Origin: Streptomyces sp. TG1A-8
GTDB taxonomy: Bacteria; Actinomycetota; Actinomycetes; Streptomycetales; Streptomycetaceae
Direction: 5' to 3'
NCBI RefSeq assembly: GCF_030499535.1
Contig: NZ_JASTLB010000001.1
Coordinates: forward strand, 5,270,001 to 5,334,000
Length of the DNA: 64,000 nucleotides
Positions within the stretch are counted from its first letter, which is position 1. Every line of letters starts with the position of its first letter. The notes below the pieces were generated by a model. The model was given only the letters and a program-made list of their open reading frames with translations. It was not told the origin of the DNA and made no database searches. The translations under genes and the position numbers were made by a program. Below, in pieces: positions 39,089 to 48,564 of this stretch.

Positions 39089-40057
39089 TCAGTCCCGCTC
39101 GCACACGAAGATCGCCGTCCCCGGGATCAGGCTGCCGCGCAGCGGGGACCAGCCGCCCCACTCCGAGGTGTTCCAGGCCGGCCACTCGGGCTCCACCAGG
39201 TCCGCCAGGCGGAAGCCCGAGGCCACGACGTCCCGCACGCGGTCGCCGAGGGTCCGGTGGTGCTCGACGTACACCGCGCGGCCGTCCTCGCCCTGCTCGA
39301 CGTACGGCGTGCGGTCGAAGTACGACGCCGACACCGACAGCCCCTCGGGACCGGGTTCGTCCGGGAACGCCCAGCGGACGGGGTGCGTCACCGAGAAGAC
39401 GAACCGGCCGCCCGGCCGCAGCACCCGCCGCACCTCGCGCAGCACCCGCCGCGGGTCGGCGACGAACGGCAGCGCGCCGTACGCCGAGCAGGCCAGGTCG
39501 AAGGAGCCGTCCGCGAAGGGCAGCGCGCAGGCGTCGGCGCACACGAGGGGGAACGAGCCGCCGATGCGCAGCGCGTGCTGCAGCTGGCGGTGCGAGAGGT
39601 CCAGCGCCACCGGGCGGGCCCCCCGGGCGGCCAGCCAGCGCGCGCACTGGGCCGCGCCGGCGCCGATCTCCAGGACCGCCCGGCCCTCCAGCTCCTCCGG
39701 CGGTCCGAGCAGTCCGGCCTCCACCTCGTCCAGGCCCTCCGGACCCCACACGAAGCGGTCGTCGCCCAGGAAGGTGCCGTGCTCGCGCTGGTACTCGTCC
39801 GCGTTGCGGTCCCACCAGCCCCGGTTGGCCCGGCTGCTCTCCGCTGCCCCGGCGTCACGCCGGGTGGCTTCCGGCTCGGCCCCCTCCGGGCCGGGCGATG
39901 CGGGCTCTTGGATGATCGGCTCCCTCGTCGTACTCTTCCGTCCAGCCCGCCGGGCGACGGTGTCTCCCGGCGGGGCCGCGAAGGCCCGCTCGGCCTTCCG
40001 GGACGATTCCTGTGCCGGAAATGCGGGGATCCGCCCCGGGTGTGCTCCTTCGCGCAT
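39089..40057 (-). CDS. class I SAM-dependent methyltransferase, start uncertain
   Basis: The enzyme core begins near SSRANRGWWDRNADEYQ. It has the SAM motif LEIGAGAAQCARWLA, then PVALDLSHRQLQ, a motif II-like SFDLACSAYGALPF, and RRVLRPGGRFVFSVTHPV. The substrate is unknown. The only canonical in-frame start near the core is ATG 40057, giving 322 residues with an 80-residue disordered extension. That codon lies on the -35 box of the rpsA promoter. An ATC at 39916 stands 3 nt after GAGGGAG, where homologues from memory begin, so initiation at a rare ATC or a sequence error is possible; that product would be 275 residues. Confidence 0.82.
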   Translation of the reverse strand: MREGAHPGRIPAFPAQESSRKAERAFAAPPGDTVARRAGRKSTTREPIIQEPASPGPEGAEPEATRRDAGAAESSRANRGWWDRNADEYQREHGTFLGDDRFVWGPEGLDEVEAGLLGPPEELEGRAVLEIGAGAAQCARWLAARGARPVALDLSHRQLQHALRIGGSFPLVCADACALPFADGSFDLACSAYGALPFVADPRRVLREVRRVLRPGGRFVFSVTHPVRWAFPDEPGPEGLSVSASYFDRTPYVEQGEDGRAVYVEHHRTLGDRVRDVVASGFRLADLVEPEWPAWNTSEWGGWSPLRGSLIPGTAIFVCERD

Positions 40058-40085
40058 TGACCCTGCCCGGCTGCCCCCGTATGCT
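40057..40085 (+). promoter_or_regulatory. housekeeping promoter of rpsA
   Basis: TTGACC (40057-40062) and TATGCT (40080-40085) with a 17-nt spacer, an excellent match to HrdB-type sigma-70 promoters. Transcription from about 40092 gives a leader of nearly 200 nt before the rpsA ATG. Confidence 0.8.
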
Positions 40086-40164
40086 ACAAGTTGCGCTGCG
40101 GGCCTGCGCACCTCAGACGTAGCAGGCTGCGCTCGCATCTGTTGTATGTCCCCTCGGTTGTCGA

Positions 40165-40196
40165 GGCGCCACCGGGCACCCGGTGCTCAAGTGGCG
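40165..40196 (+). other. strong hairpin in the rpsA leader
   Basis: Outer arms GCGCCAC (40165-40171) and GTGGCGC (40190-40196) with inner pairing GGCACC/GGTGC. It is a plausible site for S1 autoregulation or attenuation; function not shown by sequence. Confidence 0.5.
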
Positions 40197-40289
40197 CTTC
40201 CTTGGCTGTCCGGCTTCTGCAGAGCGAAACGGGCTCCCGGCGTAAGCAGTACCTACGACTTCAATGTCCGTACCGGAGCCCTTTCCCAC

Positions 40290-41780
40290 ATGACGAGCAG
40301 CACCGAGACCACCGCCACCACCCCGCAGGTAGCGGTCAACGACATCGGTAACGAGGAAGCCTTCCTCGCCGCGATCGACGAGACGATCAAGTACTTCAAC
40401 GACGGCGACATCGTCGACGGCGTCATCGTGAAGGTCGACCGGGACGAGGTCCTGCTCGACATCGGTTACAAGACCGAAGGTGTCATCCCGAGCCGCGAGC
40501 TCTCGATCAAGCACGACGTCGACCCGAACGAGGTCGTCGCCGTCGGTGACGAGATCGAGGCCCTGGTCCTCCAGAAGGAGGACAAGGAAGGCCGCCTGAT
40601 CCTCTCGAAGAAGCGCGCCCAGTACGAGCGTGCCTGGGGCACCATCGAGAAGATCAAGGAAGAGGACGGCATCGTCACCGGTACCGTCATCGAGGTCGTC
40701 AAGGGTGGTCTCATCCTCGACATCGGCCTCCGCGGCTTCCTCCCGGCCTCCCTGGTCGAGATGCGCCGCGTCCGCGACCTCCAGCCCTACGTGGGCAAGG
40801 AGCTCGAGGCCAAGATCATCGAGCTGGACAAGAACCGCAACAACGTGGTCCTGTCCCGCCGTGCCTGGCTGGAGCAGACCCAGTCCGAGGTCCGCCAGAC
40901 CTTCCTCACCACCCTCCAGAAGGGCCAGGTGCGGTCCGGCGTCGTCTCCTCGATCGTCAACTTCGGTGCCTTCGTGGACCTGGGTGGCGTCGACGGCCTG
41001 GTTCACGTCTCCGAGCTGTCCTGGAAGCACATCGACCACCCCTCCGAGGTCGTCGAGGTCGGCCAGGAGGTCACCGTCGAGGTCCTCGACGTCGACATGG
41101 ACCGCGAGCGCGTCTCCCTGTCGCTGAAGGCGACCCAGGAAGACCCGTGGCAGCAGTTCGCCCGCACCCACCAGATCGGCCAGGTCGTGCCCGGCAAGGT
41201 CACGAAGCTGGTTCCGTTCGGTGCGTTCGTCCGCGTGGACGAGGGCATCGAGGGCCTGGTCCACATCTCCGAGCTGGCCGAGCGCCACGTGGAGATCCCG
41301 GAGCAGGTCGTCCAGGTCAACGACGAGATCTTCGTCAAGGTCATCGACATCGACCTCGAGCGCCGCCGCATCAGCCTCTCGCTGAAGCAGGCCAACGAGT
41401 CCTTCGGTGCCGACCCGTCCGCGGTCGAGTTCGACCCGACCCTGTACGGCATGGCCGCGTCCTACGACGACCAGGGCAACTACATCTACCCCGAGGGCTT
41501 CGACCCGGAGACCAACGACTGGCTGCCGGGCTACGAGAAGCAGCGCGAGGAGTGGGAGCGCCAGTACGCCGAGGCGCAGTCCCGCTTCGAGCAGCACCAG
41601 CAGCAGGTCATCAAGTCCCGCGAGGCGGACGCCCAGGCCGTCGCCGAGGGCGGCGAGGCCGCGGCTCCGGCCGCGACCGGCGGTTCGTACTCCTCCGAGG
41701 GCGCGGACACCTCCGGTGCCCTCGCCTCGGACGAGGCGCTCGCCGCGCTGCGCGAGAAGCTGGCCGGCGGCCAGAGCTGA
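40290..41780 (+). CDS. rpsA: 30S ribosomal protein S1
   Basis: 496 residues with four S1 (OB-fold) repeats, the actinobacterial form rather than the six-repeat E. coli form. The repeats start near GDIVDGVIVKVDRDEVLLDIG, GIVTGTVIEVVKGGLILDIG, GQVRSGVVSSIVNFGAFVDL and GQVVPGKVTKLVPFGAFVRV. An acidic, Gln/Ala-rich tail (last 110 residues) contains YIYPEGFDPETNDWLPGYEK, typical of Streptomyces S1. It binds mRNA on the 30S subunit and assists initiation of structured messages. ATG 40290 has GGAG 11 nt upstream. Codon usage is very regular, as for a highly expressed gene. Confidence 0.97.
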   Translation: MTSSTETTATTPQVAVNDIGNEEAFLAAIDETIKYFNDGDIVDGVIVKVDRDEVLLDIGYKTEGVIPSRELSIKHDVDPNEVVAVGDEIEALVLQKEDKEGRLILSKKRAQYERAWGTIEKIKEEDGIVTGTVIEVVKGGLILDIGLRGFLPASLVEMRRVRDLQPYVGKELEAKIIELDKNRNNVVLSRRAWLEQTQSEVRQTFLTTLQKGQVRSGVVSSIVNFGAFVDLGGVDGLVHVSELSWKHIDHPSEVVEVGQEVTVEVLDVDMDRERVSLSLKATQEDPWQQFARTHQIGQVVPGKVTKLVPFGAFVRVDEGIEGLVHISELAERHVEIPEQVVQVNDEIFVKVIDIDLERRRISLSLKQANESFGADPSAVEFDPTLYGMAASYDDQGNYIYPEGFDPETNDWLPGYEKQREEWERQYAEAQSRFEQHQQQVIKSREADAQAVAEGGEAAAPAATGGSYSSEGADTSGALASDEALAALREKLAGGQS

Positions 41781-42175
41781 TCGAGCCGATCGCAGTCCGC
41801 CGGGTTCAGCCGGTGACCGAGGGCCCGCACCGTCACGGTGCGGGCCCTCGGCCGTACCCGGCCGGCCCGGCCGCGCGCGTCCCCGTCCTCCCGGGGGAGC
41901 AGCCGCCCCCGCCCGGGCGGAACACCCGGCACGCACGGCACGCACGACCGGCTGACGGGCCGTGACCGGCACCCGGGACGCTCGCCGCCCGTCCGGACAC
42001 GTGCCGCGCCGGCCGCGCCGTACGCGCGCGTGCCGCCGTGGCGCAGCGGGTATCCGGGCAGCTCGTGGATCGGGGCATGAAGAGCCGGTGGGACGTGCCT
42101 GATCAGGCGCACGGGTGGGAATGCCCGCGTCCCGCGCCGCGTTGTGCAGTACGGACACGAGGAGGAGCGGTCACT
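41781..42175. other. rpsA to PAC2 gap, 395 nt
   Basis: Contains the rpsA terminator, a short direct repeat GGCACGCACGGCACGCACG near 41930, and GC-rich sequence. A good ribosome site GGAGGAG (42161-42167) precedes the next gene. No additional gene is evident. Confidence 0.55.
41817..41851 (+). terminator. terminator of rpsA
   Basis: Perfect arms CCGAGGGCCCGCACCG and complement (41817-41832, 41836-41851) with a 3-nt loop, 36 nt after the stop. Confidence 0.85.
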
Positions 42176-43114
42176 GTGCTTGATCCGCAGGGTTTGTACG
42201 CATGGGAGCCGAAGGGCTTGGCCGTGGTCGACACGGCACTCGCCCAGGAGTCGGCCGGCCTTGTCATGCTCTACCACTTCGACGGATACATCGACGCGGG
42301 GGAGACCGGCGACCAGATCGTCGACCGGGTCCTCGACTCACTGCCCCACCAGGTCGTCGCCCGGTTCGACCACGACCGGCTCGTGGACTACCGCGCCCGC
42401 CGCCCCCTGCTGACCTTCCAGCAGGACCGCTGGACCGACTACGAGGTGCCCGCCATCGAGGTCCGCCTCGTCCAGGACGCCACCGGCGCGCCCTTCCTGC
42501 TGCTCTCCGGCCCCGAACCGGACGTGGAGTGGGAGCGTTTCGCGGCGGCCGTCCGGCAGATCGTGGAGCGGCTCGGGGTCCGGATGTCCGTCAACTTCCA
42601 CGGCATCCCCATGGGCGTCCCGCACACCCGCCCCGTGGGCCTCACCCCGCACGGCAACCGCACCGACCTCGTCCCCGGCCACCGCAGCCCCTTCGAGGAG
42701 GCCCAGGTGCCCGGCAGCGCCGAGGCACTGGTCGAGTACCGCCTCATGGAGGCCGGACACGACGTCCTCGGCGTCGCGGCCCACGTCCCGCACTACATCG
42801 CCCGCTCGCCGTACCCGGACGCGGCCCTGACCGTCCTGGAGGCCATCACGGCCGCCACCGGCCTCGTCCTGCCCGGCGTCGCGCACTCCCTGCGCACCGA
42901 CGCCCACCGCACGCAGACCGAGATCGACCGGCAGATCCAGGAGGGCGACGAGGAACTCACCGCGCTCGTCCAGGGCCTGGAGCACCAGTACGACGCCGCC
43001 GCGGGCGCCGAGACCCGCGGCAACATGCTCGCCGAACCGGTCGAGATCCCCTCGGCCGACGAGATCGGCCAGGAGTTCGAGCGCTTCCTGGCCGAGCGCG
43101 AGGGCGACGGCTAG
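42176..43114 (+). CDS. PAC2 family (proteasome assembly chaperone-like) protein
   Basis: 312 residues. PAC2 proteins share a fold with eukaryotic proteasome assembly chaperones; in actinobacteria their partner is not established. Family features visible are the opening [21 protein letters not shown], the central [41 protein letters not shown], and [23 protein letters not shown]-terminal acidic helix ([25 protein letters not shown]) may be a coiled coil. GTG 42176 has an ideal GGAGGAG 8 nt upstream. The gene is apparently alone, between rpsA and coaE. Confidence 0.87.
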   Translation: MLDPQGLYAWEPKGLAVVDTALAQESAGLVMLYHFDGYIDAGETGDQIVDRVLDSLPHQVVARFDHDRLVDYRARRPLLTFQQDRWTDYEVPAIEVRLVQDATGAPFLLLSGPEPDVEWERFAAAVRQIVERLGVRMSVNFHGIPMGVPHTRPVGLTPHGNRTDLVPGHRSPFEEAQVPGSAEALVEYRLMEAGHDVLGVAAHVPHYIARSPYPDAALTVLEAITAATGLVLPGVAHSLRTDAHRTQTEIDRQIQEGDEELTALVQGLEHQYDAAAGAETRGNMLAEPVEIPSADEIGQEFERFLAEREGDG

Positions 43115-43129
43115 GGTCTTCCGCTCGGA

Positions 43130-43157
43130 TCCTGCCGGGCCCGCGAGTCCGGCAGGA
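43130..43157 (+). terminator. terminator after the PAC2 gene
   Basis: 9-bp arms TCCTGCCGG / CCGGCAGGA with a 10-nt loop, 15 nt after the stop; overlapping GGGCCCGC/GCGGGCCC arms give an alternative fold. Confidence 0.6.
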
Positions 43158-43382
43158 CCCGCGGGCCCGGCGGGAACCGGACGAGAGGATCCGGGTGCGC
43201 CGTCCCGGGACGCGGGTGACACGCGCGCCGGGTGCCCGCACGGATGAGGGCCTTCCGGGTTCGGTGCGGACCGCGCCAGCCACGCCCGACCGCAGGAGAC
43301 CCCCGGGTCCCGCCGTGACGCCCCGCCGACCCCGGCCGGGCGGCCGCGTCCGGCCCGGTGTGTCGTCCACGGCGGCCGGCCC

Positions 43383-43388
43383 TAAGCT
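43383..43388 (+). promoter_or_regulatory. candidate -10 element for coaE (leaderless)
   Basis: TAAGCT ends 7 nt before the coaE ATG and no ribosome binding site lies between. Confidence 0.45.
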
Positions 43389-43395
43389 TCCGTCC

Positions 43396-44043
43396 ATGTT
43401 GAAAGTGGGCCTGACCGGCGGCATCGGTGCCGGCAAGAGCGAGGTGTCCCGGCTGCTCGTGGAGCACGGGGCCGTGCTGATCGACGCCGACCGCATCGCG
43501 CGCGAGGTCGTCGCGCCCGGAACCCCCGGCCTCGCCGCCGTGGTCGACGCGTTCGGCGGGGACGTCCTCGCCGCGGACGGCAGCCTGGACCGCCCCCGGC
43601 TCGGTTCCCTCGTCTTCGCCGACCCCGGCAAGCTCGCCGTGCTCAACGCGATCGTGCACCCGCTGGTGGGGGCCCGCTCCCGGGAACTGGAGAGCGCCGC
43701 GGACGAGGACGCCGTCGTGGTCCACGACGTCCCGCTCCTCACCGAGAACGGCCTGGCACCGCTCTACGACCTCGTGATCGTCGTGGACGCGCGCCCCGAG
43801 ACCCGGCTCGACCGGCTGGTCCGGCTGCGCGGCATGACCGAGGAGGACGCACGCGCGCGGATGGCCGCGCAGGCGAGCCGCGAACAGCGCCGGCGGATCG
43901 CGGACATCGTGATCGACAACGACGTCCCCCTGGAGGCGCTGCGAAGGCGCGTGGCCGAGGTCTGGGACGACCTCCTGCGCCGGTCCCGCACCCCCGGGAC
44001 GGCGGGCCGGGACGAACGGCCCGGCGGCGGCACGGCGCAATGA
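43396..44043 (+). CDS. coaE: dephospho-CoA kinase
   Basis: 215 residues, the usual size of the kinase alone. Phosphorylates dephospho-CoA at the 3' hydroxyl, the last step of coenzyme A synthesis. P-loop is [13 protein letters not shown], then [36 protein letters not shown] and a lid helix [22 protein letters not shown]. It lacks the UPF0157 extension found on some actinobacterial CoaE. A TAAGCT hexamer just before the ATG and absence of a ribosome site predict a leaderless mRNA. A TPR gene follows 91 nt later. Confidence 0.96.
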   Translation: MLKVGLTGGIGAGKSEVSRLLVEHGAVLIDADRIAREVVAPGTPGLAAVVDAFGGDVLAADGSLDRPRLGSLVFADPGKLAVLNAIVHPLVGARSRELESAADEDAVVVHDVPLLTENGLAPLYDLVIVVDARPETRLDRLVRLRGMTEEDARARMAAQASREQRRRIADIVIDNDVPLEALRRRVAEVWDDLLRRSRTPGTAGRDERPGGGTAQ

Positions 44044-44134
44044 CCGCGGCGTGCCGCGGACGACCGTGGTGCGCCGCGGAATAGCGGCCGGGTGCCCGCG
44101 CGTTGGACCGGTGCAGTGAGGGAAGGACTTCGCC

Positions 44135-44515
44135 GTGCCCGAGACCAGCGGTTCGACCGGACGTACACCGGAGACGCACGTCATCGACTTCCGCGCCGCC
44201 GAGCAGCTGCTCGGCGCGCGGGACCCACGGGGCGCGGTGAAGCTGCTCGACGGAGTCATCGCCGCCCACCCCGAGAACACGGCCGCCCGCCTGCTGCGCG
44301 CACGGGCCTTCTTCGCCGCCGCGCAACTGCGCCCGGCCGAGCTGGAGTTCACGATCGTGCTGGAGCGCGAGCCGGACAACGCGTTCGCGCACTTCGCGCT
44401 CGCCCGCACCTACGAACGCCAGGGCCGCCCCGACCAGGCCAAGCGCCACTTCCGGCTGGCCGCCGCGCTGGACCCGAACCCCGAGTACCTGAAGGCGGCC
44501 CGCTTCGACTCGTGA
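44135..44515 (+). CDS. small tetratricopeptide repeat protein
   Basis: 126 residues with about three TPR units: AAEQLLGARDPRGAVKLLDGVIAAHP, then NTAARLLRARAFFAAAQL with its partner helix, then NAFAHFALARTYERQGRPDQAKRHFRLAAALDPNP, the most canonical. TPR arrays bind partner proteins; no catalytic part is seen. The opening 18 residues are disordered. GTG 44135 has GGAAGG about 9 nt upstream. Possibly cotranscribed with coaE. Confidence 0.82.
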   Translation: MPETSGSTGRTPETHVIDFRAAEQLLGARDPRGAVKLLDGVIAAHPENTAARLLRARAFFAAAQLRPAELEFTIVLEREPDNAFAHFALARTYERQGRPDQAKRHFRLAAALDPNPEYLKAARFDS

Positions 44516-44576
44516 AGCGGGCAGGCTCCGCCCGGCCCCCGGGTCCGCGCGGGCTCCCCGGCGGCCTCCCGTCCGG

Positions 44577-44879
44577 TCACGGGCGCCGGGGGAGCCGCCC
44601 ACGGGGCGGACCGCCGCGCCGGGCACCGCCGGGCGGGTCGTACGGCGGTACGTCCCGGCCCGGCTGGTAGTGCGGTCCCTGCCGCAGGTGCCGGAGGATC
44701 ACGGCCAGGTCGGTGGTGACCACCAGCCACAGGACCCCGCAGGCGGCCGCCCAGCCGGGGCGTCCGGCGAGCGCGAACGCCGCCGTGCCGAAGACCGCCC
44801 AGACCAGTCCCCACACGCTCAGCCAGAACCGCGCCCGCAGCGCACTGCGGGCGGTGGCCGGTTCACTGCCCGTACGCAT
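44577..44879 (-). CDS. DUF6343 family small membrane protein
   Basis: 100 residues. Starts MRTGSEPATARSALRARF, then two hydrophobic helices (LSVWGLVWAVFGTAAFALAG and AACGVLWLVVTTDLAVILRH), then the family's RQGPHYQPGRDVPPY motif and a basic Gly/Pro/Arg tail. It is known only from Streptomyces and relatives; function unknown. ATG 44879 is preferred over longer in-frame starts up to 44957 because the family begins here. Converges with the TPR gene. Confidence 0.75.
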   Translation of the reverse strand: MRTGSEPATARSALRARFWLSVWGLVWAVFGTAAFALAGRPGWAAACGVLWLVVTTDLAVILRHLRQGPHYQPGRDVPPYDPPGGARRGGPPRGRLPRRP

Positions 44880-44953
44880 CAGGTCCCGTCGCTCCCGTCC
44901 TCCAACGTACTCTCCGGCCGGGGCCCCCGCCGATGACCCGCCGGCCGGGGCGC

Positions 44954-45742
44954 TCACCAGCCCCGGTACCGGCCGAGCCGGTCGATCTCCCGGGCGGCGC
45001 CGCGGCAGGCGTCGACGAAGTCACGGGCCGCGCTGGGCGTCACGGCGGCTGGTTCGCGCAGGGCGTCGGCGTTCAGGCGGCGCAGACGGTCCACGACGGT
45101 CACGACGTGCGGGGACGCTCCCAGCGAGGTCAGCCTGGCGCCGAATTCCACCGGAGAGGAGGGGGCGGGGAAACCGGCGGTCGTGATCCTGTCGGTGCAG
45201 AGGGTGTGCAGCGCGTCCCAGGCCGTGGCCACCGCACCGGCGGGCGCGGCGTCGACCGCGTCCCGGGCCTCGCGCAGTCGCGTCCGCCGGGCCCGGGCGA
45301 GGCTTCCGCCCGGGGACCGGGTGCTCCCGGCGGGCGGCGGAGCGGGCACCTGCTGGGAACCTCCGTAGGCGGTACCCGGTTGCGGGGAGGGCGCTCCCCC
45401 GGGAGCGGGGTGGCTCCCGGTGCCCGCAGGACCCGGCACGCCGGCAGGTGCGGGCAGCCGTCCGTCGGTGCCGTGCTGCGGGTGCTGCGGGGCGGGGACG
45501 GGCTGGGGGACGGGCCACTGGGCGGGGCCGGCCAGGGCGGCGTCGTCCGCCGCGCTCTCCGCCTGCCGGAGCACGTCGCGTGCCGCGGCCGCGAACTCGA
45601 TCGCGCCGACCGGTGTCTCCACCCGGGTCATCCTGTCGAAGGCGGCCCGCACGTGGGCCCGCAGGAACCAGACCAGGACCAGCGTGACGCAGGGCCAGGC
45701 GAGTGCCTGCACGTACTTGAGGACGAGTTCGGCTATGCGCAC
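44954..45742 (-). CDS. hypothetical membrane-anchored protein
   Basis: 262 residues, not recognised. A single N-terminal membrane helix (LVLKYVQALAWPCVTLVLVWFL) is followed by HVRAAFDRMTRVETPVGAIEF, a juxtamembrane pattern also seen in some bacterial proteins of phage-defence or stress type, but not diagnostic. A Pro/Gly/Gln-rich linker spans about residues 75-145. The C-terminal 110 residues are helical (DAVDAAPAGAVATAWDALHT, VVTVVDRLRRLNADALRE). GTG 45742. Probably a cytoplasmic helical domain on a membrane tether. Confidence 0.7.
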   Translation of the reverse strand: MRIAELVLKYVQALAWPCVTLVLVWFLRAHVRAAFDRMTRVETPVGAIEFAAAARDVLRQAESAADDAALAGPAQWPVPQPVPAPQHPQHGTDGRLPAPAGVPGPAGTGSHPAPGGAPSPQPGTAYGGSQQVPAPPPAGSTRSPGGSLARARRTRLREARDAVDAAPAGAVATAWDALHTLCTDRITTAGFPAPSSPVEFGARLTSLGASPHVVTVVDRLRRLNADALREPAAVTPSAARDFVDACRGAAREIDRLGRYRGW

Positions 45743-46004
45743 GGTCTCATGGTGGCGCCTGCCGGCGCCTCGGCGGGGCGGCCACGGAGCCGATCAGGCG
45801 CGTCCTGGCCGGTTCCGTGACGACCGTGTCCGGAAACCACCGGTCGAGGGGACTCGAAAGGGGACCGGGCACGGCGGGGAAAGGGCCGGGCGCGCGAGGG
45901 AGGCGCGAGGGAGGGACGGGCGGGCCGTCGCGGAGACCCGCACCGGAGGGGAACGGACGCGGACGGACGGGAACGGACGGGCGGTCACCCTCCGTTGGAG
46001 GGGC

Positions 46005-46697
46005 ATGACGGAGAAGACGCGTGAGGGATACGACGGCACGGGTCCCGGTGCGATCACCCCGGACGGCTGCGCGGTCGAACTGTACGCACGGCTCCCGGTG
46101 GGTGACGAACCGGACGTCATCGCCGCGGCCGTACCCGCGGGGTCGCACATCCTGGAGCTGGGCAGCGGAGTGGGCCGGGTGACCCACGCCCTGCTGGAGC
46201 GCGGCTTCGCGGTCACGGCCGTGGACGAGTCGCCGGAGATGCTCGCCCGCGTCCGCGGCGCGCGCACGGTGTGCAGCCCCATCGAGGACCTGGACCTGCC
46301 CGAGAGGTTCGACGTGGTGATACTCGCGTCGTTCCTGGTGCACGCCGGCGACCCCGGGGTGCGCCGGGGCCTGCTGCGCACCTGCGCCCGGCACGTCGCG
46401 GAGGGCGGCTGCGTGCTCATCCAGCGGGAGCCGGAGGACTACCACTCGAGGGTGCCGAGGGAGCGGACCGACCCGAACGGCTTCACGATCCGGATCCTCT
46501 CGGCGGAACCGGTCGGCGACGGGGTCAACTCGGTCCGCGCCGAGTACGTGTTCCCGGACGCGCTCTGGACCCAGACCTTCCTGTCCCGCCCCCTGACCAG
46601 GGCGGCCTTCGAGGAGGCCCTGGCGGAAGCGGGGCTGGAGGTGGACGCGTACCTGACACCGGACAGGATGTGGGTGAGGGCGGTTCCGATGGGGTGA
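46005..46697 (+). CDS. class I SAM-dependent methyltransferase
   Basis: 230 residues. SAM motif I HILELGSGVGRVTHALLERG, then VTAVDESPEMLARVRG, a motif II-like RFDVVILASFLVHAGD and the post-motif LRTCARHVAEGGCVLIQREP. The core is a standard Rossmann methyltransferase; the C-terminal third (RPLTRAAFEEALAEAGLEVD) fits small-molecule methyltransferases. Substrate unknown. ATG 46005 has TTGGAGGG 5 nt upstream. Divergent from the membrane-anchored protein. Confidence 0.86.
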   Translation: MTEKTREGYDGTGPGAITPDGCAVELYARLPVGDEPDVIAAAVPAGSHILELGSGVGRVTHALLERGFAVTAVDESPEMLARVRGARTVCSPIEDLDLPERFDVVILASFLVHAGDPGVRRGLLRTCARHVAEGGCVLIQREPEDYHSRVPRERTDPNGFTIRILSAEPVGDGVNSVRAEYVFPDALWTQTFLSRPLTRAAFEEALAEAGLEVDAYLTPDRMWVRAVPMG

Positions 46698-46880
46698 CGG
46701 ACGGACGCGCCGGAGGGGAGCGCGGCGCGGACCCGAGGGGGGCCGCCTGCCGCGCTGGAGGCGTGCGGGGTGACGGGCGCAGGCCGCCCCGGCGCCGCCG
46801 GCGGTGCCGGGGACCGGGGCCGGGCGGACGTCGTCGGCGGCCGGCGCGGGCCGGTGGACGCGGACCCCGGTGGGGGCCGG

Positions 46881-47519
<639 letters not shown>

Positions 47520-47595
47520 GTCCCGACCTTAACGCGCCGGGCCGGGACGCCGGGCCGGGTTTTCCGCCGGGGCGTGCGGCCGGGCGGGCCGGGCA

Positions 47596-47601
47596 TACGG
47601 T
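47596..47601 (+). promoter_or_regulatory. candidate -10 element for UDG gene (leaderless)
   Basis: TACGGT ends 6 nt before the ATG; a GTGAGG overlapping it could also act as a weak ribosome site. Confidence 0.4.
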
Positions 47602-47607
47602 GAGGCC

Positions 47608-48303
47608 ATGGAGGACAGCAGCGCCCTGGCCCGGCTCGACCGGCGGGTGGCGGACTGCCGGGCCTGCCCGCGCCTGGTCGACTGGCGCGAGGAGGTGGCC
47701 CGGACCAGGCGGGCCGCGTTCGCCGACTGGACGTACTGGGGGCGGCCGGTTCCCGGCTTCGGTCCGGCCGACGCCCGCCTGCTGGTCATCGGGCTGGCCC
47801 CGGCCGCGCACGGCGGCAACCGCACCGGCCGCATGTTCACCGGCGACCGCTCCGGGGACGTGCTCTACCGGGCCCTGTACGACGTGGGGCTGGCCTCGCA
47901 GCCCACCGCCGTCAGCGCCGACGACGGCCTGGAGCTGTACGGCGTCCGGGTCACCGCGCCCGTGCACTGCGCGCCGCCCGCCAACAAGCCGACCCCCGGC
48001 GAGCGCGACACCTGCCGTCCCTGGCTGGTCCGGGAGCTGGAGCTGCTGCGCCCCACGCTCAGGGCGGCCGTCGTGCTCGGTGCCTTCGGCTGGCAGGCCG
48101 CGCTGCCCGCGTTCGCGCAGGCGGGCCGGTCCGTGCCCCGCCCCCGTCCCGTCTTCGCCCACGGCGCCCGGGTCGCCCTCGACGGCCTGGACCTGTTCGG
48201 CTGCTACCACGTCAGCCAGCGCAACACCTTCACCGGCCGGCTCACCCCCGGGATGCTGCGGGAGGTGCTGCGCACGGCGGCGGACGCGGCGGGGCTGCTG
48301 TAG
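47608..48303 (+). CDS. type 5 uracil-DNA glycosylase (UdgB-like)
   Basis: 231 residues. Removes uracil, and in family 5 often hypoxanthine, from DNA to start base excision repair. Iron-sulfur cysteines are C17 and C20 (ADCRACPR) and a second pair in CAPPANKPTPGERDTC. Motif A is IGLAPAAHGGNRTGRMFTGD, which in family 5 lacks the usual catalytic Asp, and the late motif is GCYHVSQRNTFTGRL. Cytoplasmic. The truncated IS element begins 260 nt downstream, and that spacer shows no feature. Confidence 0.9.
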   Translation: MEDSSALARLDRRVADCRACPRLVDWREEVARTRRAAFADWTYWGRPVPGFGPADARLLVIGLAPAAHGGNRTGRMFTGDRSGDVLYRALYDVGLASQPTAVSADDGLELYGVRVTAPVHCAPPANKPTPGERDTCRPWLVRELELLRPTLRAAVVLGAFGWQAALPAFAQAGRSVPRPRPVFAHGARVALDGLDLFGCYHVSQRNTFTGRLTPGMLREVLRTAADAAGLL

Positions 48304-48564
48304 CGGGGCCGGCGCCTGCCGCCGAGGCCGTGGGCAGCGCGTCCGGTCCGGGCCCGCCCCACCGGCGCCGCGGGGACGGCCTGGAAAGCGCGGGACGGCT
48401 GGCGACTGCGCCAGCGTGCCCGGCACCGGTACCGGCACCGGCGGCCTCACGACGAGCCGGGCGGGCACCCCAGGCGGGCCGCTGCCGAGGGGCCGGACGC
48501 GGGCCGTCCGGCGCAGTGGCCCGGGCCGTGGTGCCCCGCGCAGCCGGCCGGACGACGAGGCCCA

